Assembly: GCA_016786745.1 (NCBI GenBank)
Contig: JAEUVS010000139.1
Span: 1-54,248 of the forward strand
DNA length: 54,248 nt
Direction of reading: 5' to 3'
Origin: Chitinophagaceae bacterium
Lineage (GTDB): Bacteria > Bacteroidota > Bacteroidia > Chitinophagales > Chitinophagaceae
In this document: in pieces, positions 8,821 through 18,686 of the stretch
Layout of the letters: every line of letters begins with the position of its first letter
How positions within the stretch are numbered: the stretch's first letter is position 1
Notes under the pieces: generated by a model
What the model saw: only the letters and a program-made list of their open reading frames with translations
Database searches by the model: none
Told to the model about the DNA's origin: nothing
Made by a program: the position numbers and the translations under genes

Positions 8821-10224
8821 CAAGCCGTTCCAACCAAAATAATTCACTGCATTGTTATAACAAATATCACTGATCACTTTCCCGGATAATTCGATATCAT
8901 CCGGCAATTCGCCATTTTCAATATCATCTCCAAAAAGATTACAAAGAATCCTCCTGAAATATTCATGTCGCGGAAAAGAAAGAAAACTTCTTGAATCTGT
9001 AAGCATCCCGATAAACTTACTGATGAGACCTATATTGCTGAGTGTATTGATCTGGTCGGTCATCCCGTCTTTCTGATCAAGAAACCACCACGCCGATCCC
9101 CATTGTATTTTACCAGGGAAAGATCCATCGTTGAAGTTGCCCGTCATCGACGCGAATAAATGATTGTCGGCAGGATTGAGATTATAGATAACGGTTTTTG
9201 CAAGGTTATTTTGTTTGTCGAGCCTGTCGAAAAAGCGTGAAAGTGTTCTGCCCTGCGGAAAGTCTCCAATCGAATCCCAACCTGTATCGGCGCCAAGGTC
9301 TTTCAGCCTGCGTGTGTTGTTATTGCGAAGAGCGCCGAGATGATACTGTTGCACCCAACCTTTCTCATGATCCCATACCGCGAAGTGATACAGCATCGCT
9401 GATTTAAATTTTCTTTCCTCGTGCGGCTCTATCGCTCCACCAGATAACAGTTTATTAAATATCAGCGCAATTGATTTATCGTCGAAGTCGTCGGCATACA
9501 TTTCTTCGAGACCATGATCGGAAACGGCACATCCCATGGACGCGAAATAATTGTGTCTTCTTTTCAGCGCGGTTAAAAACGAATCAAAACTGTTGATTGA
9601 TGTATCTGAAACAGACTCGAGTTTCTGAACGTATGTTTTCCATTTACTGATGTCGCTGATGTTCATTGCTGCATCAGGACGAAAAGCGGGCAACACCTTA
9701 ATTTCAAGATTGCCATCCTGTATCCTTTTATGATGTTCGAGTGAATCTGTTGGATCATCAGTTGTGCAAAGCAATTTTACATTCATTTTTCTCAGCAGGT
9801 TTCTTACAGAGTATTCATCGCTTTGCAGTTTTTCTGAGCACTCTTCATATATGCGGTCGGCGGTGGTTGCGCTTAAAAGATCGGAGACGTTGAAATACCG
9901 CTTGAGCTCGAGATGCGTCCAATGATATAGAGGATTACGGAGCGTGGCCGGAACGGTCTCCGCCCATTTGGTAAACTTTTCCTGGTCCGATTTATTTCCG
10001 GTTATAAAACTTTCGTCTACTCCCGAAGTTCGCATGGCGCGCCACTTGTAATGGTCGCCATAGAGCCAGGCCTGTGTGATGTTCTCAAACAGCTTGTCGT
10101 CGGCTATTTCATTCGGCGGCAAGTGGTTGTGATAGTCGATAATTGGTAGCGTTTCAGCAAATTCGTGATACAACCGGCGTGCGGTATTTGTCTTGAGCAG
10201 GAAATGTTCGTCTATAAAGGCCAT
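8815..10224 (-). CDS. uxaC: Glucuronate/galacturonate (uronate) isomerase
   Basis: A 469-residue amidohydrolase-like isomerase that converts D-glucuronate to D-fructuronate and D-galacturonate to D-tagaturonate. The metal-binding start IIDYHNHLPP (HxH) is near residue 30, followed by ITQAWLYGDHYKWRAMR and GVDE; later motifs HLGALRNNNTRR, GADTGWDSIGD and TDSRSFLSFPRHEYFRR match the family closely. ATG 10224 (MAFIDEHFLLKT) is preferred to an upstream TTG. Its pathway partner uxuA is on the same strand 1 kb upstream, separated by a divergent lipoprotein gene. No hexuronate reductase, KDG kinase or aldolase is in the window, so the pathway must be completed elsewhere. The stop lies at the edge of a dispersed repeat. 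Confidence 0.95.
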   Translation of the reverse strand: MAFIDEHFLLKTNTARRLYHEFAETLPIIDYHNHLPPNEIADDKLFENITQAWLYGDHYKWRAMRTSGVDESFITGNKSDQEKFTKWAETVPATLRNPLYHWTHLELKRYFNVSDLLSATTADRIYEECSEKLQSDEYSVRNLLRKMNVKLLCTTDDPTDSLEHHKRIQDGNLEIKVLPAFRPDAAMNISDISKWKTYVQKLESVSDTSINSFDSFLTALKRRHNYFASMGCAVSDHGLEEMYADDFDDKSIALIFNKLLSGGAIEPHEERKFKSAMLYHFAVWDHEKGWVQQYHLGALRNNNTRRLKDLGADTGWDSIGDFPQGRTLSRFFDRLDKQNNLAKTVIYNLNPADNHLFASMTGNFNDGSFPGKIQWGSAWWFLDQKDGMTDQINTLSNIGLISKFIGMLTDSRSFLSFPRHEYFRRILCNLFGDDIENGELPDDIELSGKVISDICYNNAVNYFGWNGLG

Positions 10225-10375
10225 AAACAAATTTATGACATACGACAATTTATTCGGTATATTACATTACTTCTTGATGTGATGCCGGGCATCCTATCTT
10301 CAATGTAAAGCCACCTCAGTTAAGCTCACAGCATTTTTTTATTGGCATTCTATTATTAACATAACCTCAATCGCA

Positions 10376-11173
10376 ATGAAAAATTTATGTTCTCCCGCCA
10401 TGATTTTTCTGGCAGCTTCGTTATTGCTTGCGGCCTGTGCAAAAGAAGACTTCTCAAAAGCCGGATCTCTTTCCCAGGCTGTTTCGAGTGATGCTGTGAT
10501 ACCTGAACTTAATACCTGTAAAATCAGGAATATCTACCAGAATTCTTTCAACCCTGGTAGTGGAGAGCCTTTGGTGGCAAATGGATTGTTTACTTACAAT
10601 AGTAAAGGGAACCCATACAGTGTAACTTATTCGAACGAAGGCACCGGTGTTTTGAATCATTACTTTTTATACGATAAACAGAATCGCTTAATAGAATACC
10701 AGGAGTCTTATGTTACTTTTCCTGTTGTTCGTCATATTTATAAATACCAGGGCACGGGTACGCGGATTATTAAAGATTCTACTATCCGGATAAACCCGGG
10801 AAATGGTGAGATTAACACTATTCACGTTTCTACTCTCGAGTACGATTCGCAGGGTCGTGTGATTAAGGAAACGATCGTTAATACGTACAGTGGACCGGGT
10901 TGGCCGGTGAATCCGACGCGTCGTCCTACTTATACGTATGATTCGCGTGGGAACCTTGCGGTTGCGGGATGGAAGTCGTCCAGCTACGATTACAAGATTA
11001 ACCCGCTTCGCCAGAATGCGATTTTCCAGTTTATTTTTAGAAATTATAGTATGAATAACGCCGCGGTGCAACCGAAGTATAATTCGCGTGGGTTACCGTT
11101 GTCGATGAAGCCGAGTAATGATGCGTTTTTTAATAGCAGTGAGACGATCAGGGTGGTTTATGATTGTAATTAG
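10376..11173 (+). CDS. Secreted lipoprotein with YD/RHS-like repeats
   Basis: A 265-residue protein with a lipoprotein signal: a short charged start, a hydrophobic stretch and lipobox LLAACAKED, so Cys21 would be lipidated. The body carries several YD-type repeats (YDKQNRLIEYQES, YDSQGRVIKETIV, YDSRGNLAVAGW), the extended beta-hairpin units known from RHS/wall-associated proteins and common in small Bacteroidota lipoproteins of unknown role. It sits between uxaC and uxuA but on the opposite strand, so a link with hexuronate use is only positional. Confidence 0.8.
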   Translation: MKNLCSPAMIFLAASLLLAACAKEDFSKAGSLSQAVSSDAVIPELNTCKIRNIYQNSFNPGSGEPLVANGLFTYNSKGNPYSVTYSNEGTGVLNHYFLYDKQNRLIEYQESYVTFPVVRHIYKYQGTGTRIIKDSTIRINPGNGEINTIHVSTLEYDSQGRVIKETIVNTYSGPGWPVNPTRRPTYTYDSRGNLAVAGWKSSSYDYKINPLRQNAIFQFIFRNYSMNNAAVQPKYNSRGLPLSMKPSNDAFFNSSETIRVVYDCN

Positions 11174-11270
11174 TTTCCTGCGGAGCAGTGGTCTGCGGTC
11201 GGGCCGGTAGAATCAAAAGGCTTTTGTTTTTAAACTGCATCCAGTTGCCAAAGCAAGGGAATGCTAAAGT

Positions 11271-12431
11271 TTACGCCTGGCTTCTGGCTATTCCCAATTC
11301 CAAACCTCTCAACTCCGCCAATCCTCTTAACCTGCCGATGGCGGAGTACCCGGGATTAGTTTTCTTTTTTAAATCATCAAGCATCTGGTGCCCATGATCG
11401 GGGCGCATCGGAATAGAAACACCCGTGCGCGACATCAGCGACACAATTTCTTTTACAACCGCATACATGTCTGTATCACCATCCAAATGATCTGCTTCAT
11501 AAAAATTTCCTTCCTCATCACGCGTGGTGTTTCTCAAATGAAGAAAGTGAATATGATTACCGAGCCGGCGCACCATACCGGGACAATCATTATCGGCCCT
11601 CACTCCAAACGAACCTGTACAAAAACAAAGTCCATTCGCTTTCGATGGCGCAGCATTAAGCAAATCAATCGCATCCTGCTCTGTGCTCACAACACGTGGC
11701 AAACCGAGAATGGGGTATGGAGGGTCATCAGGATGAATTGCCATTTTTAAGCCCGCTTCTTCGGCAACAGGCACTATTTCTTTTAAAAAATAAAATAGAC
11801 TCTCTTTGAGTTTTGCGGCGTCGATGTTTTCATAGGTTTTTAGATCGGCCCTGATTTCTTCTTCTGAAAATTTATCATCCCTGCCCGGCAGGCCCATCAA
11901 TGTATTTTGATAAAGTGTTTTCTTCTCTTCCTCGCTCATCTTTTCGAAATACGCTTTCGCTTTCGCGAGTTCAGCAGATGAATAATCTTTTTCTGCGTTC
12001 GGTCTATTCAACAGGTAGATATCAAATGCGATGAACGCAGCTTTTTCGAAGCGAAGCGCTTTGCTGCCGTCGGGCATCGAGTAGGCGAGGTCGGTGCGCA
12101 TCCAGTCGAGGATGGGCATGAAGTTGTAAGTGACTACCTGTAATCCGCAGGCGCCAATGTTGCGGAGACTTTCCTTATAATTTTCGATGTGTTTTTTGTA
12201 GTTGCCGCTGCGCATTTTTATTTCTTCATGTACGGGAAGGCTTTCAATTACTTCCCACACCATGCCTGCGGATTCTACTTCGCGGCGGCGTTTCATTATT
12301 TCATCTTTCGTCCACACTTCGCCGGTGGGGATGTGGTGGAGCGCGGTTACAACCCCGCTGCATCCAGCCTGTCGTATGTCCCATAAACTTACCGGGTCAT
12401 TCGGGCCGTACCATCGCATGGTTTGTTTCAT
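11271..12431 (-). CDS. uxuA: Mannonate dehydratase
   Basis: A 386-residue enzyme that dehydrates D-mannonate to 2-keto-3-deoxygluconate, the step after reduction of the fructuronate made by UxaC. The N-terminus [23 protein letters not shown] and [11 protein letters not shown] is nearly the textbook UxuA start, which decides ATG 12431 over ATG 12440 and TTG 12488. Further motifs are [27 protein letters not shown] and [10 protein letters not shown], which supply the metal-binding His, Cys and Asp residues. Length is close to the roughly 390 residues usual for the family. Same strand as uxaC. Confidence 0.96.
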   Translation of the reverse strand: MKQTMRWYGPNDPVSLWDIRQAGCSGVVTALHHIPTGEVWTKDEIMKRRREVESAGMVWEVIESLPVHEEIKMRSGNYKKHIENYKESLRNIGACGLQVVTYNFMPILDWMRTDLAYSMPDGSKALRFEKAAFIAFDIYLLNRPNAEKDYSSAELAKAKAYFEKMSEEEKKTLYQNTLMGLPGRDDKFSEEEIRADLKTYENIDAAKLKESLFYFLKEIVPVAEEAGLKMAIHPDDPPYPILGLPRVVSTEQDAIDLLNAAPSKANGLCFCTGSFGVRADNDCPGMVRRLGNHIHFLHLRNTTRDEEGNFYEADHLDGDTDMYAVVKEIVSLMSRTGVSIPMRPDHGHQMLDDLKKKTNPGYSAIGRLRGLAELRGLELGIARSQA

Positions 12432-12511
12432 CAGTATCATAGAAAAGAAAAGATAGCTTATAAAAGTGGAAGTTATGCAAATAAACAAACAGGAGTTAGC
12501 GTTATCCTTGT

Positions 12512-13678
12512 ATGTGGCTAGGGATACCTCTGTTATACCTCCTTCTCCTCCTGGGCCTTTGCACTTCTGCCCAGTTTATAGATTCATTTAACGGCAACAG
12601 AAAACCTGACGGCTGGCGGGCAAGAACCGGCGATGGTGCCGCAACTATCCAGTTTAAACAACATCACGGTATCGGCACTATCTACATCGATGCTACCCGC
12701 GATACCCTTGGCATATGGTGGGCAATTATCCATCACCGCCTTCCCGAAATAAACATGAAGAAGCTTACTTCGCCTGGGCACAGTCTCCGCGTCGAAGCCA
12801 AAGTACGCTCCGGAAGTGCACGTAAACGCATAAACCTTTGTGTAAATCATCAACGCACCACCGACTATCACGCCAACCTGATGGAATACGATTTGCCGGA
12901 CACCACAAACTGGCACGTGATCAGCATGACGGCACGCAATTTTGAAACACGCGCTGACGACACGGTTGCGGTTCAATTGGCCATGATGGATTGGGGACTC
13001 GAAAAATACAGGCTTTATATAGATTATATTAAAGTTGACGTGGTTAATACAGATAGTGCGGGCGAGGATCTTGGCAACCCGATACCGTACCATCCGCCAA
13101 TCGCAGATCCTGCGGGATTCCCGGTACAGGTTAATGCACTGCATGATGCTGTAATAGACGAACAATTCACTGACCTTAATTTCAATAATTGGCAATCGCG
13201 ACAGTCACAGGGTGATCCAATTAATATACTTACCACCAGCGGCACGCAGATGACCATTCTCCGGTGGGACCTCAGCTCGTTGAAAGGAAAACGGGTAAAA
13301 CGTGCAGGGTTACTGGAGATAACACCCTACAGCATTCAACGCTCGCCCGACTACAAAAAAGATTTTGGAATGGTACGTGTTACCGAGATTATTGGAGGCG
13401 ATGCTGACTGGGATGAAAAGACTGTTACATACGACAAACTAAGAGCCGGCAAGGCCTGGACGGAAGTAGTCAACACGCAGATGATAATCGACGACAGCAT
13501 TAGGTGGAATAAGAACCGTAAAATGCTGTTTACTATTTCGCAGCCCGTGCTTCAGCGGATGATTGACGGTAAAACACCGGGTATAATTATTAAACCCCTG
13601 GGTGCGGTAAACGCTTCATTCTACCCGCATGAATCCGGTCCTGGATTCGCACCCAAAATTTATATTGACGTCGAGTGA
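12512..13678 (+). CDS. Secreted protein with DNRLRE-like beta-sandwich, possible carbohydrate-associated
   Basis: A 388-residue exported protein (signal peptide [21 protein letters not shown]). Residues about 22-185 look like a carbohydrate-binding-type beta-sandwich ([21 protein letters not shown] ends with strand [10 protein letters not shown], as in CBM-like jelly rolls). Residues about 205-388 resemble a DNRLRE domain: [22 protein letters not shown], a middle [19 protein letters not shown], and [10 protein letters not shown] near the end. I recognise no catalytic residues. It precedes the GH43 gene by 27 bases in the same direction and is opposite uxuA, which suggests a role with extracellular plant polysaccharide. 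The gene has no recognised name. Confidence 0.72.
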   Translation: MWLGIPLLYLLLLLGLCTSAQFIDSFNGNRKPDGWRARTGDGAATIQFKQHHGIGTIYIDATRDTLGIWWAIIHHRLPEINMKKLTSPGHSLRVEAKVRSGSARKRINLCVNHQRTTDYHANLMEYDLPDTTNWHVISMTARNFETRADDTVAVQLAMMDWGLEKYRLYIDYIKVDVVNTDSAGEDLGNPIPYHPPIADPAGFPVQVNALHDAVIDEQFTDLNFNNWQSRQSQGDPINILTTSGTQMTILRWDLSSLKGKRVKRAGLLEITPYSIQRSPDYKKDFGMVRVTEIIGGDADWDEKTVTYDKLRAGKAWTEVVNTQMIIDDSIRWNKNRKMLFTISQPVLQRMIDGKTPGIIIKPLGAVNASFYPHESGPGFAPKIYIDVE

Positions 13679-13705
13679 TTTGAAATCAGGGTGTAAATTC
13701 ATCCA

Positions 13706-14671
13706 ATGAAACACCCATTATTCATTTGTGCCGCGGCAATTTTAATATCATCGAATATGAGTGCGCAGCAACCAAAAAACCCCGTCTTCAAAGGGTGGTA
13801 CGCTGACCCGGAGGCAATTATTATAAAAAACGAATACTGGATCTATCCAACATACTCCGACGAATACAACAAACAGGTATTCTTCGACGCATTCTCTTCG
13901 CCCGATCTCGTCAACTGGAAAAAACATGAAAGAATATTAGACACCAGCTCCGTAAAATGGGCAAAACGCGCCATATGGGCCCCGGCAATAGTCGAAAAGG
14001 ACGATAAGTATTTTTTATTCTTCGGTGCCAACGACATCCAAAGCGACAATGAATACGGCGGTATCGGCGTGGCCGTATCTGATAAACCTTCAGGACCTTT
14101 CAAAGATTACCTCGGTAAGCCCCTGATAGATAAATTTCATAATGGTGCACAACCAATCGACCAATTCGTATTCAAAGACAAAGATGGACAGTATTACATC
14201 ATCTACGGAGGCTGGAAACATTGTAACATCGCGAAGCTGAGTAATGATTTCAAGACCATTATTCCGTTCGATTCAACAACTTTCAAAGAAATAACACCAG
14301 AAGGTTACGTAGAAGGTCCTGTGATGTTCATTAAGGACAATAAATATTATTTCATGTGGTCGGAAGGCGGCTGGACGGGCCCGGATTATTCTGTTGCATA
14401 CGCGGTATCGGATAATTTACTCGGCCCGTTTAAAAGAGAAGCAAAAATTCTGCAGCAGGATACTACAGTAGCAAGGGGAGCAGGACATCATTCAATCATC
14501 CATCATCCCAAAACTGATCAATGGTATATTGTATATCATCGTCGTCCGCTCAACGAAACCGCCGCAAACCACCGCGAAACCTGTGTTGATTATCTCTTCT
14601 TTGATGAACAGGGAAAAATAAGGCCGGTCAGGATTACTTTCGAAGGAGTGAAACCCGGTAAACTGAAATAA
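13706..14671 (+). CDS. Glycoside hydrolase family 43 protein
   Basis: A 321-residue secreted five-bladed beta-propeller glycosidase. The signal peptide ends at NMSAQ. The three acidic residues of the GH43 site are visible: catalytic base Asp34 in WYADPEAI, the pKa-modulating Asp152 in PIDQFVF, and the general acid Glu203 in YVEGPVMF. The blade signatures WAPAIVEKDDKYFLFFGAN and GAGHHSIIHHPKTDQWYIVYHRR fit. Family members cut arabinosyl or xylosyl linkages (arabinofuranosidase, xylosidase, arabinanase); the exact substrate cannot be told. With the neighbouring uronate genes it points to pectin or hemicellulose use. It shares one base with the next gene (TAATG). Confidence 0.9.
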   Translation: MKHPLFICAAAILISSNMSAQQPKNPVFKGWYADPEAIIIKNEYWIYPTYSDEYNKQVFFDAFSSPDLVNWKKHERILDTSSVKWAKRAIWAPAIVEKDDKYFLFFGANDIQSDNEYGGIGVAVSDKPSGPFKDYLGKPLIDKFHNGAQPIDQFVFKDKDGQYYIIYGGWKHCNIAKLSNDFKTIIPFDSTTFKEITPEGYVEGPVMFIKDNKYYFMWSEGGWTGPDYSVAYAVSDNLLGPFKREAKILQQDTTVARGAGHHSIIHHPKTDQWYIVYHRRPLNETAANHRETCVDYLFFDEQGKIRPVRITFEGVKPGKLK

Positions 14672-15162
14672 TGCTGGTAACCTCTAAATTCCGAACAAAA
14701 GTTGCGGGACCCGTAGTTATAATTGTGATGATTATAGCATTGGTAGCCCTCATTTCGTATATATGGAGCGAAAACCCCGAAGCGCCGTGGTTGCCCATGG
14801 TGGCATTTTATGTACCGATGGCAGTATTAGGTTTGATGATGATTTTCGGAGAACTGAGAAGAAGAACAATAAAAGTTACTATCGATAGTGAAACGATAAC
14901 TGTACGCAGATATTTGGGATGGGGAAGAGAAGAGCTTCATTTCCTCAACGCCTTCGAGGGATATCATACCACTCAACTGCAAAGCCGCTACGGTTCGTAT
15001 GAATATTTATATCTAATGCAACAAGGAAAAAAAGTTATCAAACTATCAGAGTTCTATCACAAAAACTACAACGAACTAAAAGAAGCAATTGCTACGAAAG
15101 TAAAATTCGCGGGAAATGTTCAGTATAGCTGGTCCAGGGAAATGAAAGAGTTTTTCCAGTAG
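14671..15162 (+). CDS. Small membrane protein, two TM helices, unknown function
   Basis: A 163-residue protein. Two hydrophobic helices are at residues about 12-30 and 42-60, followed by a cytoplasmic part with strand pattern KVTIDSETITVRRYLGWGREELHF, which resembles the PH-like domains attached to small bacterial membrane proteins. Its ATG overlaps the GH43 stop by one base, so translation of the two is coupled. No catalytic motif is seen, and no function can be assigned. Confidence 0.7.
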   Translation: MLVTSKFRTKVAGPVVIIVMIIALVALISYIWSENPEAPWLPMVAFYVPMAVLGLMMIFGELRRRTIKVTIDSETITVRRYLGWGREELHFLNAFEGYHTTQLQSRYGSYEYLYLMQQGKKVIKLSEFYHKNYNELKEAIATKVKFAGNVQYSWSREMKEFFQ

Positions 15163-15178
15163 TTCCTGCTCCTGGGAA

Positions 15179-18100
15179 TTACCTCACCAACTGCACCACT
15201 CCGCGTTTCGAAACAACTTTATCGTTCACATCAACACCTTCAACCATCCACACATACGCACCCGCATCCGCCATCTTCGAACCTGCGACACCATTCCATC
15301 CTTTCGACACATCAGTTGAATAATAGATCCTGTGTCCCCACCTGTTATACACCGCGAGATACTTAAACGTTTTAATGCCGACAGGAAAAATTTTAAAATC
15401 ATCATTCACTCCATCGTTATTGGGACTAAACGCATTCGGCACATAAATATCCGGGCCGGTGTACGCCTGTATTTTTATATCGTCGGTACTTTCACAACCA
15501 TTGATAGTTGTTGCTTTCACAGTATACACAGTAGATGATTGCAAAGTTGCAACAGGAGCCTGCGACTGCGGATCGCTTAATCCTATGGAAGGCGTCCACA
15601 CATAACTTGTAAATCCACTGTTCTTCACATCGAGCGCGTTCAATTGAAAAGGCATGCCTTTTACAACAATAGTATCCCTGCCCGCAAACACTTCTACGGG
15701 AGGTAACACCGAAACCAACACCGACGAAGCTTCCGCAGAGGCACAACCATATTCATTTTTAACAATCAACTGATATTCCTGGGAAGCAACAGGTTTTATC
15801 ACTTCCGGATTGTAAGAAGAAGCATTCGATAAATAAGTTGATGGACTCCACGTATAACTGTACCCACCCGATCCGGTCAAACGTGCATTTTCCCCATAAC
15901 AAACAATTATATCATCACCGGCATCCGCTACCGGTAATGGATGCACGGTAACAATTGTGGAGCCCGTTGCCACACACAATCCGTCGGTCACCTGCACCGT
16001 ATACTCTCTTGTTATATCCGGCCTTACGTTTAAAGAAGAGCCGTTTCCTGAAACAGAACCATCATCCGACGTCCATGTATAAGCGAAAGTTGGTTTAGGA
16101 TCAATTACAGAAACAACAGCGGGCTCATTTTCGCATATTGAAAAATTGCCGGTGATATCCAATGACAGATCCCTGATCAGCTGCACCTCCACCTGCGTCG
16201 AGCTTCTGCAACCAAGATTATCCACTACATACACCTGGTACACGGCAGGCTGAACCTGGGTAAATTTAGGGTTCACCGAATAATTTGTTCCATCTATACT
16301 AAACCATAACGCACCCGTTCCCCCGGAAGCTGTAATGTCGATCATCCCCCCTGCAGAACATATCGCATCCGTTGATGCGACACTCAGTTGAGGATTCAGA
16401 GTATTCGCCACCACCGCCTGCCGCTGAACAACATACCCGGAAGCGTCGCGCATGGCAACGTTGTAAGTGGCATCAACCAGGTTGGTAAATGTATTCTGCG
16501 GCGCATAGGGACCACCGTTAAATGAAAACTGGTAAGGTGGCTGACCGCCCGAACCCGTTAGCGTAATGGCGCCATTCGAATTTCCGCAACTTGCGTTTTG
16601 TATTGCAACGCGAAGCTGCGGACAGGTGGATCCGATATTAACATTTATTATCTGCGTATTCGTTTCTGCGTCGCGCACTGTCAGCTGGTAACGGCGTGTC
16701 GAGAGGTTGCTGAAAATATTCGAAGTTTGAAAATTTACTCCGTCTATGCTGTATTCAAACGGAGGATTTCCGTCGGTAACAGTCACCTCGAACGCTCCAT
16801 TGTTTACACCGCAATCGGCATTAGTGATATTTGTTGTTACCTGGAAACATCCAACGGGCGGCAGGTATGTTGTACTGATTTTACATCCATTCGCATCCTT
16901 CACATACACGCTGTACGACTGACCCGTTACTACGTCAAACTCAGGGAGCGGCTGGTAATCTGCATCGTTGATACTGTATTGAAGCGGCGCCGTGCCACCG
17001 CTTGCAGATATAGTCATTTTCACGTTATCGCCGAGGCATCCTGGCGGTGCTGCCGGAACAACCCGTGTGGGACCTGAAATGTTTTTTATTTCAACTGTTA
17101 TTGATTTTGTTGCGCTGTTAGCATCTTTTACGGTTATACGATAGGTTCCGGCTGATAAGTGTGTAAATGTGTTACCTGCCTGGAAAGCGCCATCGTTGAG
17201 TGAATATTGATAGGGCCCGGTTCCTCCCGAGGCTGTTAATTCAATTGTGCCGTCGGTACTACTGCATGTTACGTCGGTATGATTTTCCGACACCTGGAAG
17301 CAACCACCATTTACGTGCGCTTCTGTTCGGCTAAGCGCGCCTGCCGCGTCTGCCACACCTATGTTATACCTGCCCGCGCCCAGGCCCGTAAATACATTCG
17401 ACGTTTGAAAATTTATACCATTTATGCTATAGCGGTATGGCGGCGTGCCTTTAGTTGTTGTAAGCGTAATGGTGCCGTTTGCGTTGTTGCATGTATTGTC
17501 GGTTACGGTGGCCTGGGTAACGGGGGTGCAACCTTTCACCACGTAAAACATGAACGTTGTTGTTTCGCCGATGCTGCTGCGTACCTGTAGCGTGTAAGGC
17601 CCCGGAGTGATGTTGGAATATTGCGTGGTGGAACCGAAAGGTGCGCCATTCAGGCTGTTTTCATAAGGAGGATTGTTGCCTAAATATGTTATTGTTATTG
17701 TGCCCTCGTTTCCGCAAATGGGTGAGGGATAAGTCACCGCAATGGGAATTCCGCAGTTGTTAGGATTGGTGAGCGTAACGCGTACTTCGCCGGTGCAACC
17801 TTTTGCGTCGCGTACCATCACGGTGTAAAAGCCGGCGGCGAGGTTGGAGAAAGAGGAATTGGTAGTGAAGTTCACCATGTCGAGCGAGAACTCATAAGGT
17901 GGTGTGCCGCTTGATGGAGCCACTACGAAGCTGCCGTCGGCGTTGGTGCATGTTGATGGATTTGTAAATGAGGTAACGGTCACTAAGGGTGGATTGTTTG
18001 TGTTGGAAACGGTAGCGGATGCTGTGGCGGTTTTGCCAGCGGCGTCTTTCACTTCGATTGAATATGTTCCCGGTGCGACGGCGGGGTAGAAGCCGTTATC

Positions 18101-18292
18101 GAAAGGTCCATCGCCGTTTATTTTATATTGATAGGGTGGTGTGCCGGCTGTTGCTGTGACGGTGATGCTGCCGTTTTTTGTGTTACAGGTGGCGTTTGTT
18201 GTTTGAATATTAATGGAGATGTTCTGCGCAGACACGCTTTCATGCATGCCGATAAGGCACAGATATGCATATATCAAAACCGGCAGTTTCAA
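15179..18292 (-). CDS. SprB-repeat surface protein with T9SS type B C-terminal sorting domain
   Basis: A 1037-residue exported protein. After the signal peptide (ending SVSAQ) come nine SprB-type repeats of about 75-90 residues, each with a Cys near the start and the core form NGxIxVTxxxGTPPYxYSINGxxF and LxAGxYxVxVxDAxG. Three PKD/Ig-like modules follow (ICENEPAVVSV..., DAGDDIIVCYGEN..., VFAGRDTIVVKG...). The end, YVPNAFSPNNDGVNDDFKIF to RGVVQLVR, is the gliding-motility-associated (type B) C-terminal domain that directs export and anchoring by the type IX secretion system. SprB itself is a mobile gliding adhesin; this protein is much smaller and is more safely called an SprB-repeat adhesin-like protein. 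A T9SS machine is implied elsewhere in the genome. Confidence 0.93.
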   Translation of the reverse strand: MKLPVLIYAYLCLIGMHESVSAQNISINIQTTNATCNTKNGSITVTATAGTPPYQYKINGDGPFDNGFYPAVAPGTYSIEVKDAAGKTATASATVSNTNNPPLVTVTSFTNPSTCTNADGSFVVAPSSGTPPYEFSLDMVNFTTNSSFSNLAAGFYTVMVRDAKGCTGEVRVTLTNPNNCGIPIAVTYPSPICGNEGTITITYLGNNPPYENSLNGAPFGSTTQYSNITPGPYTLQVRSSIGETTTFMFYVVKGCTPVTQATVTDNTCNNANGTITLTTTKGTPPYRYSINGINFQTSNVFTGLGAGRYNIGVADAAGALSRTEAHVNGGCFQVSENHTDVTCSSTDGTIELTASGGTGPYQYSLNDGAFQAGNTFTHLSAGTYRITVKDANSATKSITVEIKNISGPTRVVPAAPPGCLGDNVKMTISASGGTAPLQYSINDADYQPLPEFDVVTGQSYSVYVKDANGCKISTTYLPPVGCFQVTTNITNADCGVNNGAFEVTVTDGNPPFEYSIDGVNFQTSNIFSNLSTRRYQLTVRDAETNTQIINVNIGSTCPQLRVAIQNASCGNSNGAITLTGSGGQPPYQFSFNGGPYAPQNTFTNLVDATYNVAMRDASGYVVQRQAVVANTLNPQLSVASTDAICSAGGMIDITASGGTGALWFSIDGTNYSVNPKFTQVQPAVYQVYVVDNLGCRSSTQVEVQLIRDLSLDITGNFSICENEPAVVSVIDPKPTFAYTWTSDDGSVSGNGSSLNVRPDITREYTVQVTDGLCVATGSTIVTVHPLPVADAGDDIIVCYGENARLTGSGGYSYTWSPSTYLSNASSYNPEVIKPVASQEYQLIVKNEYGCASAEASSVLVSVLPPVEVFAGRDTIVVKGMPFQLNALDVKNSGFTSYVWTPSIGLSDPQSQAPVATLQSSTVYTVKATTINGCESTDDIKIQAYTGPDIYVPNAFSPNNDGVNDDFKIFPVGIKTFKYLAVYNRWGHRIYYSTDVSKGWNGVAGSKMADAGAYVWMVEGVDVNDKVVSKRGVVQLVR

Positions 18293-18564
18293 CGGTAATA
18301 GGGGTTGCCGTAAGTTACGAAAAATTATGCGGTGTGGTGGTTTTTGGGATGCCTAAAAACCACGAAATCTTTGAAATAGAATTCATAATCTCATTATGAT
18401 AATACCATTGGGTATAATACCGAATGGGTATTATCTGTTGATCCCTTCTTCTGGTTGGCAGTTTATTACTAAGATTCAAAAACCTAAACCTGAAAAAACT
18501 CAAGCAATTTAATAGCCCGGTTTAAAGAGAAGGCGGGTTTATTTTTATGGTAATGTTACTTAAT
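18293..18564. other. AT-rich non-coding stretch
   Basis: No convincing gene in either strand. It holds the upstream region of the SprB-repeat gene (transcribed leftwards) and a weak hairpin AGCCCG/CGGGTT at 18513-18537 followed by TATTTTTAT that could act as a rightward terminator. The small minus-strand frame of 62 codons here has no recognisable sequence. Confidence 0.4.
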
Positions 18565-18678
18565 TTACCAATGAATTGTCTTAGACGGCACAATCTCGAA
18601 GACGATAACCTCATCCTGTAATTCTATGAAAATGACCGTGAATTTCTTCTTGTACGGGACACACTTATAATTTACCAA
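18565..18678 (-). pseudogene. Possible RelE/ParE-type toxin C-terminal relic
   Basis: A minus-strand frame of 37 codons between a TGA (18679-18681) and a TAA (18565-18567) reads VPYKKKFTVIFIELQDEVIV, then FEIVPSKTIHW. The pattern (basic-Pro-Tyr, strand FTVIFIE, turn, strand EVIVFEIV, then HW near the end) resembles the last two strands of RelE/ParE-family toxins. The N-terminal helices are missing and no antitoxin is next to it. If the resemblance is real, it is a dead fragment. The call rests on pattern only. Confidence 0.25.
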
Positions 18679-18686
18679 TCATTTCC

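Noticed and set aside
11214..11231. CAAAAGGCTTTTG followed by TTTTT as a terminator between the lipoprotein gene and uxuA
   Set aside because: The palindrome leaves almost no loop, so a stable hairpin is doubtful; not listed as a feature.
18315..18503. 62-codon minus-strand frame upstream of the SprB-repeat gene
   Set aside because: No recognisable sequence, and it lies in the expected promoter and leader region of the larger gene.
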